Below are positions 12,487 to 22,745 of a stretch of 64,000 nt of DNA, one piece after another (position 1 is the first letter of the stretch; every line of letters starts with the position of its first letter). The notes under the pieces are model-generated. The model was not told the origin of the DNA. It saw nothing but the letters and a program-made list of their open reading frames with translations, and made no database searches. Made by a program: the position numbers and the translations under genes. Origin of the DNA: Corynespora cassiicola (Eukaryota > Ascomycota > Dothideomycetes > Pleosporales > Corynesporascaceae). The stretch covers positions 868,001 to 932,000 of the forward strand of contig JAEUWY010000013.1 of assembly GCA_022059125.1 (NCBI GenBank). The letters are read 5' to 3'.

Positions 12487-13097
12487 GCCTCGCTGGCACA
12501 TATTGCGACGGAGAAGATCTGGGCTGAGACCAAATAACTTGAGGTGAAGGCATGCACAGCTCAGAACTGTATCTAGGTAGCACCTGAAGTTCCAGCTTGA
12601 TTGTGAAGTACCTATAGCTTCTAAATAGATTTTGGTGATACTCTTGCGTGCATGCACTTGTCACATGGTTTCTCAGTAATTTTTTGGATCAAACTATCAA
12701 TGATGAACGTGGGTATATTCAATGTGAAACCTCGGTTCGACTGTTCTTCTCTTAAGTCACTTTTAACAGAAAACATAACTGCGAACATCACTTTAGAGCT
12801 ATATTAATTATTCTGAAATATAGCCTTGATTTAAGTTTTTTTCTTTACAAAAAACTAGGCAGCTGTTTGGCTTTACAGGCCTAGCGTAGGGCTCGATCTA
12901 TGTTGAAAGAAATGGTTCACCCTCGCTCGCTTAGCTTCATGACATTTGCGCGTATCGAAACTTTAAATTTTAGCCTCAAGTCTTTATATATACCAAACGT
13001 ATATCGCGCAAAAATGCTAGAAAATCTCTAGTTCGTGCAGATCGCTCACCTTTTACACTCCACACAACCCTCCAGGATTCTAGTGAGACCCCCTGCT
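12487..13097. other. Intergenic spacer after DCL1
   Basis: This AT-leaning spacer of about 610 bases holds the DCL1 3' end and the promoter of the next gene. No open frame, repeat or RNA gene was recognised. Confidence 0.5.
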
Positions 13098-14270
13098 ATG
13101 GACCGCATGACTTCAAACAATGCTGCAACTGCAGCCAAACTGATCCAAGACATCCAGAAGGTTCAAGATGAGCCTTCTGAAGAAGTTCAAGCTGTACTTT
13201 CGAAAATGAAATGCTTTCTCCAAGGCGTACTATCCCAAGAGGGGGTAGTTCTGGATCCGGCTCCCTCGGCGATCCCGAAGGATATCAACGCAACGTGTTC
13301 TTTCCTCCGACATCTCTGCTACGATGTTAGATATCTGCTGTATGAAAATCTTCTGAAATACGATCAAACAATCAACCTAGCAAAGAGCGGTGTTGATCGT
13401 CAAACACTGGGTGAGCTCCGGCCATTCCCAGGACTCCGATATCAGCTGTCGCCGCTCATTCTTCTTACTTGCAAAGAGATATATCGAGAAGCCCTCCCGG
13501 TACTATACGGTGGAAATGAGTTTGGCTTCCATGTGATACGAAATGCCCATGCGTGGTTGCGTCAGATTGGATACAAGGGCATGAACGAACTACGACATCT
13601 AAAGCTCGACACGAATCTGATGAGCAATGGGATACACCGGATAAATTTGTCGAGCATGAGCTATCATATACCTTTTGCTCTGACACTTAACGGGAGCCGA
13701 ACTTTTCGTCCATGTCAGGAGAGCTTTCGCATGCTGTCCCAGTTTGCCGGCTGTCTGCGCCAGTTGACCATTTCCTTTGGCAAGACCGCCCCCGACGGAT
13801 ATCCTTTGTTTTCATGGATCGACAAAAGAAATCCCCTTCATGCTCTATCTTGGACTTACCAAATTCGGGCAATCAAACAATTGACAAACATACGCAGCCT
13901 TGAAGTTATCTGTTTTGATGGTGTGTATCCAGCTCCGTTGCCCGGATACCTCAAGAAGAAAATGGGAGTCTCTATCCATTTTGGCGGACAAGCCTCTCCA
14001 TTCCAATGGCATTTAGCGGACCTTCAGCAACGCTTCCATCGAGATCTTGCGGTACTGGACATGCCTCCGGAAGAAGCCAGAAAGTTGATTCAAACCAGTT
14101 CGTATTTCCAGAATGTATTTGACAATTCGCTGTCGGATAAATCCATGGCAAAAAATCTCGCGGATGAGAGGCACGGGTTTTTCTACACGTGCTATGAGGA
14201 TGTCAAGGAAGCCATTGAATTTCAGGATGAGCTAGATGAACTTCTAGTGCGAGACCATGGAGATGCATGA
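13098..14270 (+). CDS. 2EXR/F-box-like fungal protein of unknown function
   Basis: This intronless gene encodes 390 residues. The ATG at 13098 was chosen because the frame upstream (from 13035) has no ATG. After a helical N-terminus, residues about 70-170 show the pattern of fungal 2EXR/F-box-like domains: FLRHLCYDVRYLLYENLL followed by LSPLILLTCKEIYREALPVL and YGGNEFGF, then H(A)WLRQIG and NELRHLKLD. Such proteins are common and expanded in Pezizomycotina, often with no known substrate; they are thought to resemble F-box substrate adaptors. The C-terminal 200 residues show no recognised domain and end in an acidic helix. The family assignment is by pattern only. A second protein of this broad class lies at 36073-36939. 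Confidence 0.65.
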   Translation: MDRMTSNNAATAAKLIQDIQKVQDEPSEEVQAVLSKMKCFLQGVLSQEGVVLDPAPSAIPKDINATCSFLRHLCYDVRYLLYENLLKYDQTINLAKSGVDRQTLGELRPFPGLRYQLSPLILLTCKEIYREALPVLYGGNEFGFHVIRNAHAWLRQIGYKGMNELRHLKLDTNLMSNGIHRINLSSMSYHIPFALTLNGSRTFRPCQESFRMLSQFAGCLRQLTISFGKTAPDGYPLFSWIDKRNPLHALSWTYQIRAIKQLTNIRSLEVICFDGVYPAPLPGYLKKKMGVSIHFGGQASPFQWHLADLQQRFHRDLAVLDMPPEEARKLIQTSSYFQNVFDNSLSDKSMAKNLADERHGFFYTCYEDVKEAIEFQDELDELLVRDHGDA

Positions 14271-15322
14271 GTGTGGGGCCCAGTAAATGGTTTATCGATT
14301 TTTCTCTAATCTATTTTCGAATATTCAATAGACCTGGTGGAAGCTATCAAATTACAAGCACCTACTTCGGGCTCTTGTCATCATGTCTGAACTTAGTCGG
14401 TCATGCTCCAAAAGAGCCTTTCGCACATTGTTGTTTTAAGCTGTATGAGCAATGCTGTATTTGAAGTAAAGATTAGGTGTTTATGGTATCAAGGTTTTTT
14501 TTGGCCCAAATTCTCTTTGGAGGCGGTGGATTTTAAACGATTGTTTTGTGGCACTCGATTAACTCGAAGGCCTGGAAAATGGCCAGCACGTCGATTAAAC
14601 CGGCAAAGACTCATGAGTAGGCTAGACTAGTAGTCGAGTAGGTAGCTACCAGAAGACGGCCGCTGTTGTGATTTTTTACTTGTTACACTCACGCCTCTGG
14701 TTTTTGTAATGAACCCAATAGCTTCGCGTTTCAAGAAATCCTTTGGGCCGTGGAGCGATCTAGAGACATTTTGTATTGTCAATACACCCCATTCACCAGA
14801 AAGGTTACACCGCGCCGAACGGAAAAAGCCCTAGTTCAATCATAAAGCCTGGAACTATGAGTAGAGCTAATTCACCTTCCGCATCAAGCTTATTTAAGGA
14901 AAAACCTACGCTATTAAATAATGCTGTTGTTGCGTGCAATAAACAACAAATTCTATTACATTTGAACATACCAGGGCAGAACTTTTTGTCCACTTAGTCC
15001 TACATAAAAGGGGCTTGAAAAAACCTCAGCAAACTCTCTCTGCAAATATCAGCGACATTCTGGAGGAGGGAGGGTGTGGTGACATGCATTCCAGAGAACG
15101 AAGGGTTAGGAGCTTTGTTTTCTTTTTGATCAGTGCGCAAATTCTTCAAACTTCAAACTAATGGAATCTAATTTGTTCCCCACTTGTTCCCCACTTAGTC
15201 GTGCCTCTTTCCTCTCGCCTTTGGCTCTATCACATATTAACGTATCGCATATTGATGACACGAGTTCCATTGCAACTTAAAGACAAGAAAAGATAAAAGC
15301 TCAGTATCGTGAAGATCTCACA
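14271..15322. other. AT-rich intergenic region
   Basis: About 1 kb of AT-rich sequence lies between two plus-strand genes. A 62-73 codon open frame at 14776-14997 exists on both strands but has no recognisable feature. No terminal inverted repeat or transposase remnant was seen. Confidence 0.45.
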
Positions 15323-16345
15323 ATGGCACAAGACACCCCTTCCGCCCAAAAACCGGAGCTTCTCGACCTAGTCGACATCGCACTACTTCTCAACTATGAA
15401 CGAGTCACCACAGACCCCATGTTCCGCAACTGCAAGCTTCGAGAAGTCATCTATCCCGGCGAAACCCCCAAGACCGTAGCCCTTACCAGTCAAATTGACG
15501 GCTGGCTCGACAACCAGCGAACATTCCTCATTTTCGACGAGCAGCCCTCGGCCAACTCCCCAAACGCCCTCGACCTGCCCTCGAACATGCTCTCCGACAA
15601 AGCCAAGGACCCTGCCGCGGGGCGCGACCTCACCTGGAAACAGCAGGAAACCCTCTTCTACCAGGCGCGCGGCTTCGACGGATGCTACAAATCCGTCAGC
15701 CTACTACAACACTTCTTCGACCTCTACGGGGACCACGAAGCCACGCCCCATCTCCTGGTCCGCCACGGGCCCAAGGGAAAAGAGCCGGGGAGGTCGTACA
15801 CCACGACCATCGAGTGCCGCCGCATCATCGAGCAGACGCTGCTCTACCCCAAGTACACGACTGCCAGCATTGTGCTGCCCGAGGGCCTCACGCACGTCAT
15901 GGGCCACCAGACCGTCCTGCTCCACATAACCATGGGCTTCTACGAAGAGGACGCCGATCGTGAAGTCAGCTCGACGCTGGATCTGGCTTCGATGCAGTTG
16001 GGTGATGTGGGCCGCGGGCCGGGGGCCAAAGGCAAGGGGACTTTTGCTCTGGATACCATTGACGAGTATAAAGAGCGGCTGATGCAGTTGGCGGACGGGA
16101 ATGATGCTGGGAAGGCAAGGTCGTCGCTGCGGGTTGGGCCCTCGGAGCATGATTGGTGGCTGAAGGACGTGGCGCGGAGGGCAAAGGCGAGGTGGGATAA
16201 GAGGGAGACCGAGAAGTGGTGTGGGCATTGCGGTGGTCCAGGGCCGGACCTGCTCAGATGTTCTCGATGTGGTTCTGCATGGTTCTGTGACCGGGAACAT
16301 CAAAGGATGGCCTGGCACTTTCACAAGGGATATTGCAAGGATTAG
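15323..16345 (+). CDS. MYND-type zinc-finger protein
   Basis: This single-exon gene encodes 340 residues. A C-terminal MYND finger occupies about residues 299-338: CGHCGGPG, then LLRCSRCGSAWFC, then REHQRMAWHFHKGYC, giving the full C-x2-C ... C-x2-C ... C ... H ... H-x3-C ligand set. The N-terminal 290 residues are a fungal-type region of unknown function beginning ELLDLVDIALLLNY and containing an RGFDGCYKSV block. MYND fingers usually bind proline-rich peptides in partner proteins. There is no SET domain, so this is not a SMYD methyltransferase. The coding sequence is much more GC-rich than the spacer before it. The partner and pathway are unknown. Confidence 0.78.
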   Translation: MAQDTPSAQKPELLDLVDIALLLNYERVTTDPMFRNCKLREVIYPGETPKTVALTSQIDGWLDNQRTFLIFDEQPSANSPNALDLPSNMLSDKAKDPAAGRDLTWKQQETLFYQARGFDGCYKSVSLLQHFFDLYGDHEATPHLLVRHGPKGKEPGRSYTTTIECRRIIEQTLLYPKYTTASIVLPEGLTHVMGHQTVLLHITMGFYEEDADREVSSTLDLASMQLGDVGRGPGAKGKGTFALDTIDEYKERLMQLADGNDAGKARSSLRVGPSEHDWWLKDVARRAKARWDKRETEKWCGHCGGPGPDLLRCSRCGSAWFCDREHQRMAWHFHKGYCKD

Positions 16346-16487
16346 GATCGGAGAATGGAATCGAAGGACGTGATTGCTTTTTTCAACTATCCATATTGCC
16401 GGGAGTCCGAATCGTAGTCAACATCTATCCTCGGCTCAACAGCCCTCGAATTGAGACAAAGACTTGACTCATTTTGACATACCTATC

Positions 16488-17274
16488 TTAGTCCTGGTGC
16501 ACGCCTTCATCCTCTTCAGCCCTGTCCGCAAGTGTCAGGTTGAAGCACTCAACATACGCGTCGAGATGCGCGATACCCAATGTCTTTGACAAGTTTGGGT
16601 TAACGTCCCGATCAAAGTACAAATGAGAGGCCTCTTTGACGGCCACGCAATCAAACACGCCTTCCCCCGTATTCCGACTGAACTTGATGGCGACATCCAA
16701 ATGCACCTCCCTCGATTCCTCTCTGACGCTCACGAAATTGCCCACATTGCAAAAGAGTCGTCGCATCTTGTTCAGGTATTTGCCGTAGCAGTTCTTTTCA
16801 TCCGAAACCATGGCCGCCATGGTGCCGGCCACTTGGCCAATAAACTCGTGTTCGATGTTGTCCAGCCCAGGCGGGAAGTAATGCCGTGGTATGGACAGGT
16901 CAAGCGAGGCATCACTGCATACCGAAGTGCTGCAGGCATAGGCGATTTTGCGAATGCTCCAGACTTTGTTGAACGGGGAGCATATTACTTGGTTCCTGTC
17001 GTTTTGAAATTGACAGGCCTGGTGCAAGGTCTTGTAGACGCCATCGTAAATTTGCGGACCAGTTAGCCAACCGGCATGCTGGCGACCGTCTCCGAGACGT
17101 ATGGTGACTTTGGGGGGGGCCGCTATTGACTTCGTTGATTGTCGCGTTAGAGCTGCCATCACGAAATGAGACAGTAGGGTCATTGACCGATTGACGAGAG
17201 ACACCTCGAAGATGGGGCTCTGCAGAGCAGAGTAAAGGAAGGGCAGCGAGAATTAGGATGAAGATGACTTTCAT
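16488..17274 (-). CDS. Putative secreted cysteine-containing protein
   Basis: The preferred model has exons 17274-17205 and 17122-16488, giving 234 residues. It begins with a clear signal peptide (MKVIFILILAALPLLCSA, then EPHLR). Read without splicing, the frame breaks at the run of eight G at 17112-17119. An 82-base intron from GTGTCT (17204) to TAG (17123), with CTAAC about 20 bases before the acceptor, restores the frame; a 40-base intron from a nearer donor also would. The mature part has about nine cysteines (CQFQ, VICSPF, ACSTSVC, NCYGKY, LFCNV, DCVAV, ECFNL), consistent with disulphides, and LDxxIKFS-like strands. No family was recognised. It ends in an acidic tail. The GTGTCT donor is weak, so a true frameshift cannot be excluded. 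It could be an effector-like or wall protein; this is inference from the signal peptide and cysteines. Confidence 0.55.
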
Positions 17275-17911
17275 GGTGAGTAAGAGGGAGCTGCAGCTTG
17301 TTGATTGCAGAGAATTGGCAGATAACAGGGCAGTCGTGGGATTAAAAGCAAAGATTGAGGTCACCTTTTAAGCATTTTGATGAAGAAAAGGCGTCGAATT
17401 TTACTGGGGAGGGAATGATTATAATAAAGGAAAGAGCTATGTGACAAAAGCCTTCCATCTGATGTGGTTGGTGCTGTGTAAAGCAGTCCCTTCCCCTTTA
17501 TCAAATTCGAGATGACACTTGAGTGACCCTAGAGAGAGTATTCGCTTCACAAAAAAGACAAGACAGGCCTATTGTTTCTCCTGGGATGGACACATCTATG
17601 CGCAGGGGGCACAAACAATTACACAAGTGGGGGTTTGGTACGGCCTTCCCCTCTGTGGTTCTCCTTAGTTCTCTCTGTTAGTACCTAGGTACCTAATGAA
17701 ATCAGACCTCGGGACCATTTTCACGTGCAACAAATTTGTCTAATTAAAAGCATGGAGATAGTCATTCAGTACAGTGTAACAAGTCTATGCTCAAGTGCAA
17801 CAGGCAAGATCAACGACACTATGGCTCCACCCGGCTACCTTTTCCCCTCGAATTATTACATTACTTCTCCCCTCAAAACCAAAAAAATTCAAATGCCAAC
17901 AACAAGGCTGT
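17275..17911. other. Intergenic region upstream of the secreted-protein gene
   Basis: This stretch holds the promoter of the gene at 16488-17274 and the 3' side of the But2 gene. It contains the palindrome-based motif TACCTAGGTACCTAATG at 17682-17698, which recurs at 45083-45099. No gene was found. Confidence 0.5.
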
Positions 17912-18493
17912 CTAACAGTTGTAAGTCATCCTGTACCCCACAGGCTGCGTGCTGGGCGGGTTCTGCTGCGCAAAGGCCATAACCCCCCATTCGGTCTGAC
18001 TCGCAATCTCGACCCTGAAGTTCAGCTTGGGCTTGCACTGCAAGCTGTTGACGACAATCTTGGTCGGCTGCTTGGAGTCGGCATAGACATTGGTAGTACC
18101 GAACAAGCTACCCTTGGCCGGCGCCTTCATCCACGTATCCTGCGCACTGATATCGCCGTTGAGCAGATACGTGTTGACCTGAGAGGAGCCGGAGTTGGTG
18201 ACGGCAGTGCCGGCGGGGAGGTACAGCTCTAGCTGGCAGCCATAGGCGTTGGCAGGAATGTCGGTGAATGCGATTTCCATGGCCTCTCGACCGTTGCCGC
18301 CTTGGTCCTGGGAAGTGCGGATTTTGAGGGTTTTGCCCGAGGCGGTGGTGGGGGCTTTTTGGTCTAGGGAGACGATGGTGGAAGGGAAGGCAACTGAGCA
18401 GCTGCGGGGAGCGAGAGGAGCCGCACCTGTAGTCGGAGCTGCGGATGCGACGGCCACGAGGGCGGTAGTGGAGAGGATGGTAGAAAGGTGCAT
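17912..18493 (-). CDS. Secreted But2-domain protein
   Basis: This intronless gene encodes 193 residues. The frame is open further upstream, but the ATG at 18493 is preferred because it starts a good signal peptide (MHLSTILSTTALVAVASAAP). The mature protein resembles the fungal But2 C-terminal domain: SCSVAFPSTIVSLDQ at its start, KIRTSQDQGG, EIAFTDIPANAYGCQLELYLP in the middle, and a terminal GVMAFAQQNPPSTQPVGYRMTYNC. Four cysteines can form two disulphides (SCSV, YGCQL, LQCKP and the last residue). But2-type proteins are abundant, beta-rich and secreted or wall-bound in Pezizomycotina. The name comes from a fission-yeast uba3-binding protein, but secreted members have no proven enzymatic role. 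Confidence 0.75.
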   Translation of the reverse strand: MHLSTILSTTALVAVASAAPTTGAAPLAPRSCSVAFPSTIVSLDQKAPTTASGKTLKIRTSQDQGGNGREAMEIAFTDIPANAYGCQLELYLPAGTAVTNSGSSQVNTYLLNGDISAQDTWMKAPAKGSLFGTTNVYADSKQPTKIVVNSLQCKPKLNFRVEIASQTEWGVMAFAQQNPPSTQPVGYRMTYNC

Positions 18494-19703
18494 CTTGCCG
18501 TGTCTGAGATGAAAATGAAGGTGGGTTAAAATGTAGAAGTACTGAATGGAATCTGGTCGCGGGTTGAATAAGAGAGATGTGATGATGAACCTGCTGCAAT
18601 GATTGTCTTCGAGACCATTTACGCCCTCTTTATACTCGATCTGTTGCGTGCATCCTCTAGACATGCGCCCTTCGAATCTCGAGCCTCAGTAGCCCCAAAG
18701 GCATCGTGACATCGTCTTCCGTATCTCCAAGCCACTGGGACGTGAGCCGCAAGCCAGCGTTTCCCTCGTTGAACCTGTGCGGCTGGCCTATTCCTGTACC
18801 GCCCGATGTGAGGCTGTGGCCTTCAATCGCGTGGCCGGACCCAATGCGCAAGTCCGTTCTATACTCTGGCTGAATTCGAGCTGACCGAGCACATCACGTT
18901 ACCAGGTCGAATGCGACGTCGCGATATTTTGGGATCCGGGGGACTAGAAGCGGCCATGCGGCTGAAAAGGGCGGAGGGCATTTGGTGGGGGCTGAGATTG
19001 ACGGCTCCAGCTTCCCAAACGGGCAGGCCAAACCTTCATCTTATTCTTGGATTGCGGCTATGAAGCGCATGAAGAAATGGGTCGTTTTGAGCCTCCATTT
19101 TTCGTCTTTCTCGACTTTCAGGACGCAATTACTCATCAGCACTGGGAAGCATCTCCCAAGCCTAACGTGCAGCCTCACTTCCGCCGGAAGGCGATTCTTC
19201 GGATCTCAACCCCACAACCCCAAGCATCCGACTCCACAGCGGCCCTTGTACCCCGCGTCCGTGGCCAACCGCCGTCTCCAGCTTGGGCACCTAGCAGAGC
19301 CCCCATGACCATCTGACTCAGGAATCATGACCATTTTATTCGAGAATCCGGCTGTTCAAGCTGGCTAGCCCGATGAGTCGCAATGAAAGATACGATTTAT
19401 CATCCCGAGGTTCAGTGCCATCTCGCCGGCTCCTCTTTGCGTACCTTTCGGAGACTGCCAATATGGAGACGGAAAGAAGATGCTTCCGACGCGTGTTCCG
19501 CGATAAGCCAACGCAGAGGACAGTTTTTGGGTGCAGGGAGGAATGGTCGAGATCAACCCGGCTGGCATTGTTTGCAGTGAGTATTTAAGATCAATCAGCC
19601 ACCCTTTTAGTAGAGCTCTTCCAGACATACGGCTTTTGCCTCCCCCCCCCCTTTCCTACTCTCTTCGAACCTAGTGCCTCTTTCCTGATCAATTGAAGTA
19701 ACC
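18494..19703. other. Divergent spacer between But2 and alcohol dehydrogenase genes
   Basis: This 1.2 kb region must contain two promoters. A C-rich run lies near 19641-19652, just upstream of the dehydrogenase start. Several 60-100 codon frames overlap on both strands and none shows a domain. Confidence 0.45.
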
Positions 19704-20905
19704 ATGGGCCTCCCAAGCTCCCAGAAAGCCGCCATCAAGACCGGTCAGGGCGAAGCCACGAAAGTCGAGGTCCAAACTGTCCCCGTCCCCTCCCCCGCCC
19801 CGGGCCAAATCCTCGTAAAGATAAACTACTCGGGTCTCTGTGCATCGGACAAGTCCCTCCTCTACGATGAATGGTCCGCAACGGGCCTAGGCATGCAGCC
19901 ACAGACACAGGGCATCGCAGGCCACGAGGGTGCTGGCACCGTCGTGGCCGTCGGCTCCGACGTACAAGATTTGTGGCAGATTGGCGACCGCGCTGGAATC
20001 AAGTGGATTGCCAGCGTGTGCCGCAAGTGCGAGTTCTGCACAAATGGCGTCGACGAGTGCCACTGCCCCAAGCAGTTGAACAGTGGATTCAGCATCGCAG
20101 GCACTTTCCAGGAATATGCGCTCACGGACGCGCGGTATGCAACCAGGCTACCCGAGGGCGTCAGTGATGAAGAGGCTGGACCCATCCTTTGCGGTGGCGT
20201 GACCGCATATGTGGCATGCAAGCGCAGTGCTGTAAAGCCGGGTCAATGGATCGTATTGCCGGGTGCTGGTGGCGGTATGCACCCACCACTTGACTTGCAC
20301 TGGTTATTCAATGGTTGCAACTACTGACGACTGTGGCACTAGGACTCGGCCATCTGGCCGTACAGTATGCCAAAGCCATGGGCATGCGCGTCATTGCTAT
20401 CGATGGCGGCGATGTGAAGCGTGACCTCTGCCTCAAGCTGGGCGCGGAAAAATTCATTGATTATACGACCACCAAAGACATACCGGCCGAGGTTACGAAG
20501 ATCACGACATATGGTGCCCATGGAGTCGTGGTCACCGCCGCCACCAAGGCAGGCTATGAACAGGCACCTCATTTGCTGCGCCCAGGAGGTACCATGGTTG
20601 CAGTTGGTTTGCCCAAAGATCCAACCGTCGTTGCTGGCGCTTCTCCCATCTTGATGTGTTTGAAAAAGTTGAACGTAGTGGGCAGTGTCGTAGGAACACT
20701 AAAAGACGTCGAGGAGGTAGGTTGAAGCCAGTTGACTTTTTGGACCAGTGTACGCTGACTGCAGCCTTAGGCTCTTGACTTTACCGCTCGTGGTCTTGTC
20801 CATCCAATTCTGACGCACGGTGGATTGGAGGATATTGGCAGGTTTTGTGATGATATGAATCACGGGAAGCTTGCCGGCCGCGCTGTTATCAAAGTTGCAA
20901 CGTAG
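19704..20905 (+). CDS. Zinc-dependent alcohol dehydrogenase (ADH1-type)
   Basis: The model gives 359 residues from exons 19704-20274, 20343-20716 and 20771-20905; introns end in CTAG and TTAG. The GroES-like half has the zinc ligand motif SGLCASDKSLL, the GHEGAGTV signature near residue 72 and a structural zinc cluster with spaced cysteines (VCRKCEFC ... DECHC). The NAD(P)-binding half has GAGGGLGHLAVQYAKAMGMR across the first intron and the acidic AIDGGD end of beta-2, which suggests NAD(H). It ends GKLAGRAVIKVA as in yeast Adh1. The reaction is interconversion of alcohols and aldehydes. The yeast block YSGVCHTDLH is replaced by YSGLCASDKSLLYDEW: His and Thr near the catalytic zinc are changed to Ala and Ser, so substrate preference may differ from ethanol. 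Confidence 0.87.
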
Positions 20906-21204
20906 AGGGAAAATGTAAATGAAATCAGAGTACCACGAACCCGGGTCAATTCTATCGTGGAATATCGAGAATCAGATAGTGAGAAACTGTCTCAAGGATG
21001 GTAATCCAGTAACGATGAACCCCGTTTCTGAAAAACGAAGGTGAGAGGTTTGTGTCGAAATCAAAACAAGTAGCTACAGCCGGCAAATGGTATCTCTCCA
21101 ACCTCATGGGCAAATCCAAGACCAGTACCAGCTCCCGACAAAAACGCCGTCATGAGTCATGCCATTAATATTTAAAGAAATGCAACGCGGGCGTGCGGAG
21201 AAGG

Positions 21205-22745
21205 TTAAATATTCTGCTCCATCTCTGTGATGTAAAGCTTGATGTGGCTCTCCATCTTGATGTATTCGTCATGAGCAGCATGGACTTCGTTTTCGATGTT
21301 ATCCTTGAGCTCGGCCATCTGTTGCCCTGTTAGTCATATTCATTGCATTGATATGAGGCAAAGCATACCTTCTTCTCCGTCTGCTCGATCCTCACTCTCC
21401 GTCTCTCCATTTCACGACCCTTTTCGCCACGCTCCTCGGCGAGCTTGGCATGCGTCTCACCGAGCTCTTCCATTCTCTTGCGGGCGCGCTCGGCTTCTTC
21501 ATCGGCCTTCTTTTTGAGCTTTTCGGTCCGCGCGTTCACATTTCCAAGCTGTTTTTGCAGCAGCCTCTCTTGCCTTTCAACGTCTCTAACGTTGTTGCTT
21601 CGGTCTGCCAGTGCATCCCTATGCCTCGACGCCTTTGCAAGCTCCTCTTCCTCCTTGGAAAGATCGGCTTGAACATCGGTAAGCAGGCGTGTGCAGGAAG
21701 TGACATCAGTGGCCACCACGGAGAAAGCGTCGCTGGAACTCTGCAGTGCGCGTGCGCGACGGTCAAGGTAGTCGATCTGCGATTTGTCGTTGGAGAGTCT
21801 GTCGTTCAGATCGCGCAGCGAGTCTTCCAAGGCCGTGGGGCTTTGCTGTGTGTAGGGCTTCAGCTTCACGACCTCGCGCTGCACATTCTCCTTGTTCTCA
21901 ATCTTCTGCTGAAGGAGCTCCTTGAGCCTGTTCTGCTCCTCTTTTGCACGGCTGAGCTTCTCGGCAACCACCTCCTGTCCCTTCTTCAGCTCTAGTAGTC
22001 GAGCCTTGAGCTCAGTATTGCGCCTCTCCCTCTCCTGCATAAGTCTCTGTGTGGCTGCACGGTTGCGCTCCAACTCAGCCAGCTGCATCTCCTTGCTTTG
22101 CTTGTCGTTGTAGAGCTGCTCTATGCGCAGCTTGGTGCGCTCGGCTTTGTTGAAGTGCTCATCGATGACAGAGGTCTGCGATTCACGGAAGCGGATGAAG
22201 TTGATCATGTAGGAGAAGATCTTGACGAGGCGGGGGTGCGTGGGCTTGTACAGATCCTGGAAGGTGAAGTCGTGGATGCCACACTGCTGTGCGTTAGTTC
22301 TGTGCCTATTTACGCTGTGTGCTGGTGCAAGCCTACCTCGCGCAATAGCTTCTTGAGAATGACAAAGAAGCCCATCAGATCCCGAGTGTCGCTGGTGAAG
22401 ATGCGGTCGGCGTCTGGGCCAGCAATGTCTTCGGCGGCGGCCCTCATTGCGGGGGCAACAACCTCACGGGTCGAGTTCATGAGCAGCTCGGCGAGCCATT
22501 CGAAGACCTTTTGGATGATCTGCGGGTTGGGCTTCTGGAGGTCTGCCGTGGTGAAAGTGATGCCGATGTCAGTGATACAGCCTGCGATCTCGGCGTCGGG
22601 CTGGCAGCATGGTCAGCATCTGGCAGGGCGAGGGGCGGACAGCTGTACGCACCAGTGTCATGAATGCATCGGGCTCCTCGACGGGGCGCGCGCGCTGGGT
22701 ATGTGACGTGGTGCGCGCCATGCTCATGCGCGGGTTGTAGGACAT
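21205..22745 (-). CDS. NUF2: Kinetochore protein NUF2
   Basis: The model gives 461 residues from exons 22745-22653, 22600-22337, 22283-21369 and 21318-21205, all introns in phase 0 and about 50 bases long. The N-terminal 150 residues form the family calponin-homology-like head: [13 protein letters not shown], then [34 protein letters not shown] and [19 protein letters not shown]. The rest is almost continuous coiled coil rich in Glu, Lys and Arg. NUF2 pairs with NDC80 in the four-subunit complex that links kinetochores to microtubules. The length is typical. The last exon (37 residues) completes the coiled coil and would dimerise with SPC24/SPC25. No oddities were seen. Confidence 0.92.

Noticed and set aside
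14776..14997. 73-codon plus-strand frame and its antisense partner
   Set aside because: Considered as a transposon remnant, but no terminal repeat, target duplication or transposase motif was seen.
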